A stretch of 64,000 bases of DNA from Mycolicibacterium rufum (GTDB lineage Bacteria > Actinomycetota > Actinomycetes > Mycobacteriales > Mycobacteriaceae): positions 124,001-188,000 of the forward strand of contig NZ_CP092428.2 in assembly GCF_022374875.2 (NCBI RefSeq). The letters are read 5' to 3'. The first letter of the stretch is position 1. The number at the start of each line of letters is the position of its first letter. Both the position numbers and the translations under genes were made by a program. The notes below the pieces were generated by a model. That model ran no database searches. It saw nothing but the letters and a program-made list of their open reading frames with translations, and had not been told where the DNA came from. Below, one piece after another: positions 58,939 to 64,000 of the stretch.

Positions 58939-59229
58939 ATGGGAGTACAGAGCTATAGCTACGGCGACGTCGAAGCCCACTCGAGCCTGCTGAGGAGCCA
59001 GGCAGGTCAGCTCGAAGCCGAGCACCAGGCGATCCTCAAGGATCTGCAGGAGTCGGCCGAAATGTGGGGCGGCGTGGGTAGCACCGGCTACCAGGAGTTC
59101 GTCAATGAGCTCAACCGCAACTTCCGGGTCATCTTCGAGCAGCTTGACGAGCACGGCGGCAAGGTCGGCACGGCCAGCCACAACACCCAGCACACCGACA
59201 GCGGTGTCGGCGGCACCTGGTCGGTCTAA
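58939..59229 (+). CDS. EsxA-like WXG100 protein
   Basis: A 96-residue protein starting MGVQSYSYGDVEAHSSLLRS. Two helices surround the WXG motif (WGG near residue 43). It lacks a C-terminal Yxxx[DE], so it is the ESAT-6/EsxA-type partner. It lies 49 bases after the EsxB-like gene with AGGAAA upstream. The pair would form a 1:1 heterodimer exported by the ESX channel. Confidence 0.93.
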   Translation: MGVQSYSYGDVEAHSSLLRSQAGQLEAEHQAILKDLQESAEMWGGVGSTGYQEFVNELNRNFRVIFEQLDEHGGKVGTASHNTQHTDSGVGGTWSV

Positions 59230-59437
59230 GGACCGACTGGCGAAGGTGCGCACCTAATCGCCGTGCCGCGTGGCGGCCCCTTCGCCATCGGCTCTGCGGC
59301 GCAGTTCGTTTCGGCAAGTCCCCCGAGCGAATTCTTGCGGCGGCACCCTCACCGAGGGTGCCGCCGCTCTCGGTTTGACCCACACAGGACGCACACCCGT
59401 CGACCAACCCGACACACCGGAGAAGGACCCGCTGGCG

Positions 59438-60364
59438 ATGATCCCCGCACGAAGCACCGAACACGTCGGCGACGTGACGGTCAACCTGCACGGCATGTGG
59501 ATGCTGCAAGCGATGCTCGACATCGCCACCGTGGCGCCAGAACTGAGCGCGGTACCGTACGGAGCCCCGCGTGAGAGCACCTGGATCTCCGGTGACCCCC
59601 GCATCGAGCAGCTTCAGGCCGCGGGAGTAGTCGGTCAGGACGGGCACGTCATCACGCAGGTCGCGGCCCGCATGCGCGTTCTGGCCGCCCCTGATGTCGA
59701 GGTGGCCATACTCATTGCGCGAGGGGCGTTGTCGTGGAAGGGCCGCATCGACGTGAACGACCCGGCCACCTGGCGGCGCGACATTCCCGACAATCAGCTA
59801 CAGATCGTGCTCGCGCGCCGTGACGGTCGCTGGGTGTCGGCGGCGCGAGCTGGTGACGACATCACCATCGACGACGTGAGATTCGACGGCGGGTCGGCTG
59901 CATGGTTGCGCGACGTCCTGGTCGAGCAGCTCAACGCCGTGCACCCCGTCGAGGCCTCCCGCATCGAACCAATGAACCTGCCCTATGAGGACATCGTGAG
60001 CGCTGCGGCGCAGCGCGCCGATGCCGGCGACGACCCACAACGCGAACTTCCGTTGCGGGCCTTGGGAATTCCACCGGCAGCTCTCGCCGAGCTGGGTGCG
60101 CTACTCGACGAGCCCGTTGTGGAGGCCGTGGTGTACGCCCGGGTTCACACCGATGCCCGCAGCAACACCAGCGCCACGGCCCTCAATATCCGCGACACCG
60201 ACGCCGGCCGGGTCGTGCTGTACCAGATGCTTGCACCTCGGGGGTCCACCCAAGACTGGATGGTGATAGCGCCCGGATCGCCAGGCCAGATCCTGCTGGG
60301 GATTCAGGCGGTGCTGAGCAGCGTGAATGCGCGTGACTGGGAAAATCACGAGCGCTTTGCCTAA
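59438..60364 (+). CDS. espG: EspG, PE/PPE chaperone
   Basis: A 308-residue protein starting MIPARSTEHVGDVTVNLHGM. It has the EspG pattern LHGMWMLQAMLDIATVAPEL, WISGDPRIEQLQAAGVVGQD, APDVEVAILIARGALSWKGR, a DGRWVSAARAGDDITID strand pair, and C-terminal APGSPGQILLGIQAVLSSV. EspG binds the tip of PPE proteins in the cytosol and keeps PE/PPE pairs soluble for export. ATG 59438 has GAAGGA upstream and gives the normal family length; longer frames run into Arg/Pro-rich sequence. Confidence 0.92.
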   Translation: MIPARSTEHVGDVTVNLHGMWMLQAMLDIATVAPELSAVPYGAPRESTWISGDPRIEQLQAAGVVGQDGHVITQVAARMRVLAAPDVEVAILIARGALSWKGRIDVNDPATWRRDIPDNQLQIVLARRDGRWVSAARAGDDITIDDVRFDGGSAAWLRDVLVEQLNAVHPVEASRIEPMNLPYEDIVSAAAQRADAGDDPQRELPLRALGIPPAALAELGALLDEPVVEAVVYARVHTDARSNTSATALNIRDTDAGRVVLYQMLAPRGSTQDWMVIAPGSPGQILLGIQAVLSSVNARDWENHERFA

Positions 60365-60480
60365 TTACTGAGCGCCCGGCAATCTTGTACCGAACTTTCT
60401 TCTTTGGGCGTAGTTAACCGGTATTCGGCGGCCCTACGATTGCATCAATAGTTGTTCTTCAAGCCATTGGGGTGGTTTTC

Positions 60481-62001
60481 ATGAGCATGGATCCAGATTT
60501 TCAGGCGCGGTATCTCGACGAGCCCGACGCCGACGAGGGCACTCCCGGCTGGAGTGTGGAGCACGAGCCCGACATCGGTGGCGAACCACAGGCCCCGGCG
60601 ACGCCCTCGCTGCCTGAACCGACGGTGCCCTACGCCGAGCAGCGCCCAGGGTGGGCGGAGACGACACAAGCCATCGACCCGGCGGTCCTAGCAGCCGCGC
60701 GTGCCGCTCGACACTACGACGCCCCGCAGCGTCCGGCCGACGGCCGGGGCGAAGGCAGGGATGACGGACCCCGCCATCGCGGCCCCGCCACCGATGGTCG
60801 CGGTTATCAGAGTCCCGCCGTACCGGAGCGCAGCGAACTGGCTCAACCGTCGTCGGGGCCGATGTCGGCGGTCACAGACGCCGGCCAGGACATGGCCACC
60901 CGCGTCCCCGAACGTCACCGACCAACCGCTCAGTCGTTCGCAGCGCCCCGCGGCCGGGGACCGGCCGACACCGGTTACGAAGTGGCACGACGGGAGGCGC
61001 CGGCGAGCTGGGAGGCGGCCCGCGAGCTGAGCTTCGCACCGTCTCAGGCCAACGATTCGGACTTCTCGAACGCTCCGGCGCTGCGCGCTGAGGACGTCGT
61101 GGCCGCCCGAAAGCTGCCGCCCGAGATGGGTTGGCGCAAAACGGTGTACGTCGGGTCGGGCAAGACCATCAACCTGGGCGCCGGCCCTGCCGAGCAGCGT
61201 CTGCGCGAACAGATCGACCTCATCAAGACCAACATCCCCGGCAACTACCTGATCGGCGTGGTGTGCGTGCGTGGCGGTGTCGGCAAGACACGGATGACCG
61301 CCGGCGTGGGTACTGCCTACGCCAAGTATCGGACTGAACCGGTGATCGCCATCGACGCCAACCCGACCTACGGGGCCCTGGGTCGCCTCATCGATCCGAC
61401 CGCCACCGCGTCGATCCGCGACTTCCTGGCCGACGGCAACCTCAACACCTACCCGATGGCCCGCCACTACACCGGCAAGAACGGTCCGGGCCTGGAGGTG
61501 CTGGGCGCCAACCAGAACGTCGCCCACCCGTTCGACCTGTCACCGCAGGCCTTCACCGCCGTGCTGGACCGCGTTCGCCGGTTCTACCAGCTGGCCCTCA
61601 TCGACTGTGGGCCAGAGATCGAGCACCCGGTCATGCAAGCGGTGCTGTCGAAGGTCGACGCGCTGATCATCGTCGGCACGATGAACTTCGACGGCGCGGC
61701 GGCGGCGGAGACCACGATTAAGTGGCTCGCCGCGCGCAGCGAATACCAGGCGCTGCTGCGACGTTCGGCGCTCGTACTCAACGACGTCTACAACTGCGCC
61801 AACAAGGACTTCTTGGCCAAGGTGCGGGAAACCATGGGCCAGCGGGTGGGCGGGGTGACCACCGTGCCGTGGGATAAGGACCTGCGCGACAACCCCCAGC
61901 TCGACTTCGACGCGCTGCGCCGCGACACCCAGTACGCCTTCATGGACGTGGCGGCGTGGCTCGCTCAGGGCTTCCGCAGCGGACGGACGGCCCAGCGGTG
62001 A
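60481..62001 (+). CDS. espI: EspI-like MinD/ParA-type ATPase
   Basis: A 506-residue protein. Residues 1-220 are disordered, acidic and Pro-rich. The ATPase domain follows with VVCVRGGVGKTRMTAGVG (P-loop near 265-271), VIAIDANPTYGALG, and LALIDCGPEIEHPVM. It lacks the deviant Lys of true ParA (GGVGKTR in a VRGG context). This is the EspI layout, found in ESX-1 and plasmid ESX loci, where it may couple secretion to ATP state. Its stop overlaps the eccD start by 4 bases. Confidence 0.9.
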   Translation: MSMDPDFQARYLDEPDADEGTPGWSVEHEPDIGGEPQAPATPSLPEPTVPYAEQRPGWAETTQAIDPAVLAAARAARHYDAPQRPADGRGEGRDDGPRHRGPATDGRGYQSPAVPERSELAQPSSGPMSAVTDAGQDMATRVPERHRPTAQSFAAPRGRGPADTGYEVARREAPASWEAARELSFAPSQANDSDFSNAPALRAEDVVAARKLPPEMGWRKTVYVGSGKTINLGAGPAEQRLREQIDLIKTNIPGNYLIGVVCVRGGVGKTRMTAGVGTAYAKYRTEPVIAIDANPTYGALGRLIDPTATASIRDFLADGNLNTYPMARHYTGKNGPGLEVLGANQNVAHPFDLSPQAFTAVLDRVRRFYQLALIDCGPEIEHPVMQAVLSKVDALIIVGTMNFDGAAAAETTIKWLAARSEYQALLRRSALVLNDVYNCANKDFLAKVRETMGQRVGGVTTVPWDKDLRDNPQLDFDALRRDTQYAFMDVAAWLAQGFRSGRTAQR

Positions 62002-63590
62002 CCTCTGTTCGTGACGCCGCGGTTAGCGCCGGGGCGGGGGAGGAAACCGAGCAGCTGCGTCAGGTGCTCGTCGCGGTCATGGTCAACGACGTCTCGATCG
62101 CGGTGCGCCTCGACGCTGCCGCAGCCATCGGCATCCAGACCCCGGCGCTGGTCGACGTGCTCAACGTCCGTTTGGCCGAGATCGGAAAGCCGCGGTTGTC
62201 GGTGCGTCCGGGAGATCCGGTCGCCGGCCGCGGCCGGTGGGCGTTGTGCTGGGTCGACGGCACACCGTTGAAACCGAAGCGCTCCTTGAGCGAGCAGGCA
62301 GTCCTCGACGGCGCCACGTTGTGGCTGCGCTTCATCGACGACGTCGAGACACGAATTCCGGTGATCGAACACGTCACCAGCGCCATTCCCGCCGAGCTGC
62401 GCAAGCACTGGCCGTCGGTGACCCCGCCGTGGGCCGCGCGGGTCGGTGTCATCCTGGTAGCGGGCGCGACATTTCTGGTCGATGCGTTGCTGCTGCGCTG
62501 GCGCTACGGCCACGATGACTGGACCGCCAGCGCCGCTGCGGGAGTGTGTGCGCTGGTCCTGCTCATCGTCGCGGCGGTCACCGGAATCCGGTCGACGCGC
62601 AACCGCCGCGCAGCCGGCGACCTGCGCGGCGCCGAACCCGGCCGGGCCGAGGTGTTGCGCGCTGAACTGTTCGTGGCCGACGCGTTCCTGCTCCTGGCGG
62701 CTACCACCACGGCCGTCGCGGCATCTGTGCTCATTCCCGGCCCGCTGGGCGCCGTGCACGCCGGCCTTGGCGCCGCGGTGACGCTGGCCGCGGCGATTCT
62801 CACCATGCGCTTCACCGGTCGCCACATCGCGCTGTGCACCGCGGTGGTCGTACTTAGCGTCGCGACCCTGGTCTCCGGTGTGGCGCGCATGTTGTGGGTC
62901 ACCTCAGCGGTGTCGCTGTTGGGCATCGTGCTGCTGGTCAGCATCTTCTGCCTCAAGCTGACCCCCGGGTTGGCGCGCATGCTGGCCAACCTGCGGCTAC
63001 CGGTGTTCCCCTCAGCCAGCGGTCGGTGGATCTTCGAGACGCGACCAGACCTTCCCAGCGCCGTGGTGGTGCCCAGCGGTACGGCGCCCACTTTGGAGGG
63101 CCCTGAATCTGTCCGCAACGTCGTCATCTCCGTCGACCGCGCACGCGGCTTTCAGACGGGGCTGCTCGCTGGATTCTCGATCCTGCTGGTGGTCTGCTCG
63201 ACTGCACTGTGCGATCCACACGCCGACCCGCGTTGGCTGCCGCTGGTGGTTGCCGCCACCAGCGCCGGCTGCATCCTGCTGCACGCCAGGTCCTACACCG
63301 ACCGCCAGCAATCGACGTTGGTGGCCGTGGCGGCCGTGGCGGTCGGCCTGGCCGTCCCGCTGCGCTACGTCCTCGAACTGTGGTCGCCGGCCGCGCTGCT
63401 GATCGGGTGTGCGTGCATGCTCGTTCTGACCGCCGCGGGGCTGGCCTTGGCGGCAATCATCCCCACCCACGTCTACAGCCCCATGTTCAAGCAGGTCGTC
63501 GAATTGATGGGCTACGTGCTCTTCGTCGCACCGTTCCCGCTGACCTTTTGGCTCATGGGTGTGTTCTCGGCGATCAGGTACCGCTCGTGA
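61998..63590 (+). CDS. eccD: EccD, ESX membrane channel protein
   Basis: A 530-residue protein. The N-terminal ubiquitin-like domain (VLVAVMVNDVSIAVRLDAAA; VLDGATLWL) is followed by a linker and about eleven membrane spans (for example VGVILVAGATFLVDALLLRW, AAGVCALVLLIVAAVTGIR, VVLSVATLVSGVARMLW, and the last one YVLFVAPFPLTFWLMGVFS). It forms the membrane barrel of the ESX complex. GTG start overlaps the espI stop (GTGA), and its stop overlaps the mycP start in the same way. Confidence 0.96.
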   Translation: MTSVRDAAVSAGAGEETEQLRQVLVAVMVNDVSIAVRLDAAAAIGIQTPALVDVLNVRLAEIGKPRLSVRPGDPVAGRGRWALCWVDGTPLKPKRSLSEQAVLDGATLWLRFIDDVETRIPVIEHVTSAIPAELRKHWPSVTPPWAARVGVILVAGATFLVDALLLRWRYGHDDWTASAAAGVCALVLLIVAAVTGIRSTRNRRAAGDLRGAEPGRAEVLRAELFVADAFLLLAATTTAVAASVLIPGPLGAVHAGLGAAVTLAAAILTMRFTGRHIALCTAVVVLSVATLVSGVARMLWVTSAVSLLGIVLLVSIFCLKLTPGLARMLANLRLPVFPSASGRWIFETRPDLPSAVVVPSGTAPTLEGPESVRNVVISVDRARGFQTGLLAGFSILLVVCSTALCDPHADPRWLPLVVAATSAGCILLHARSYTDRQQSTLVAVAAVAVGLAVPLRYVLELWSPAALLIGCACMLVLTAAGLALAAIIPTHVYSPMFKQVVELMGYVLFVAPFPLTFWLMGVFSAIRYRS

Positions 63591-64000
63591 GTCCGGTTCC
63601 CGCCTCGGTGCGCGGCGCGTCGTGCGTCGCGGCCTCCGCCCTGCTGGCCCTCGCGCCTGCCTTGGCCACCGCGCCGTCTGCAGCAGCGGTCGCCCCACCC
63701 ACGATCGACCCGGCAGCGGTGCCGCCAGACAATCCTCCGTCGCCGCCGGAACCGATGAAGCAGGGCGCCTACTGCCCGCGCGTGGGCACGCTCCCGGGCA
63801 CCGACTACCGCGTGCAGCCGCGCTACCTCGACATGATGAATCTTTCGGAGGCTTGGCAATTCGGTCGCGGCGCGGGCGTCACCGTCGCGGTCATCGACAC
63901 CGGTGTTAACCCGCACCCGCGCCTGCCCAACCTCATCCCCGGGGGCGATTACGTCTCCGACGGCGACGGCCTGCAAGACTGCGACGCCCATGGAACCATC
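63587..64000 (+). CDS. mycP: MycP mycosin (subtilisin-like protease), cut by window end
   Basis: The first 138 residues. A signal peptide (CVAASALLALAPALATAPSA) and pro-like part are followed by the catalytic Asp in VAVIDTGVNPHPRL (near 103), GGDYVSDGDGLQDCDAHGT with the catalytic His near 135, and two cysteines as in mycosins. The Ser and C-terminal membrane anchor lie beyond the window. Mycosins are required for ESX secretion and stabilise the complex. GTG start overlaps the eccD stop by 4 bases. Confidence 0.95.
   Translation, partial: MSPVPASVRGASCVAASALLALAPALATAPSAAAVAPPTIDPAAVPPDNPPSPPEPMKQGAYCPRVGTLPGTDYRVQPRYLDMMNLSEAWQFGRGAGVTVAVIDTGVNPHPRLPNLIPGGDYVSDGDGLQDCDAHGTI

Noticed and set aside
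1..64000. tRNA, rRNA, riboswitch or prophage structural genes
   Set aside because: None recognised by eye on either strand; a covariance-model scan would be needed to exclude short RNAs.

Overview
The window is high-GC actinobacterial DNA that reads as part of a large mycobacterial plasmid, most likely from a rapidly growing Mycobacterium/Mycolicibacterium. The main reasons are a type VII secretion (ESX) core in the plasmid-type order eccB-eccC-PE-PPE-esx-esx-espG-espI-eccD-mycP, two ParA systems, a winged-helix replication initiator, two WhiB-like regulators, a DUF2637 plasmid protein, and frequent GTG starts with GGAGG-type ribosome sites. No rRNA, tRNA or CRISPR array was seen. Species and plasmid identity are inference.

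Left arm (1-7.2 kb) is accessory DNA. It holds a truncated DIP1984-family gene, a frameshifted GNAT acetyltransferase, an IS110-family element with a possible bridge RNA upstream of its transposase, a TetR regulator, small membrane proteins and an XRE/nucleotidyltransferase toxin-antitoxin-like pair. From 7.3 to 16.3 kb lies a signalling island around a divergent promoter. Leftward are an FHA-HTH protein and a lipoprotein zinc metallopeptidase. Rightward are a PknH-sensor-like protein, a membrane protein, a DUF7373-type lipoprotein and a Ser/Thr kinase whose extracellular part looks like a siderophore-binding protein.

The maintenance region (19.4-28.5 kb) holds a small RHH-like gene and an HTH gene separated by ATGTCGTTA repeats, parAB, a second ParA with an RHH-like partner, three copies of the palindrome TTTACCGCGGTAAA around the two par cassettes, a WhiB-like gene, rep, and a non-coding stretch with two long palindromic repeats that may be the replication origin. 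A frameshifted fragment of a second rep lies beside a second WhiB-like gene at 34.0-35.0 kb.

From 16.4 to 18.0 kb and again from 28.6 to 50.8 kb lie ESX-associated substrate genes. Four paralogous EspB-like (PE/PPE-like) proteins share an N-terminal export half and have unrelated C-terminal domains. Around them are EspC-like, PE-like, YbaB/EspL-like, DUF4226-like and DUF5631/5632-like proteins, and two cell-wall hydrolases whose N-terminal halves are encoded by a near-identical 707-bp direct repeat but which end in different catalytic domains (lytic transglycosylase versus NlpC/P60). Between the two repeats sit a signal-peptide/HTH fusion, a HEPN-like two-gene module beside an istB remnant, and a candidate effector/immunity pair.

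The right end (51-64 kb) is the ESX core, cut off inside mycP; eccE and eccA would be expected beyond the window. EccB, EccC, EccD and MycP would form the membrane machine, EspG would escort PE/PPE, and the Esx, PE/PPE and EspB-like proteins would be cargo. The two wall hydrolases may locally remodel peptidoglycan for assembly or conjugation.
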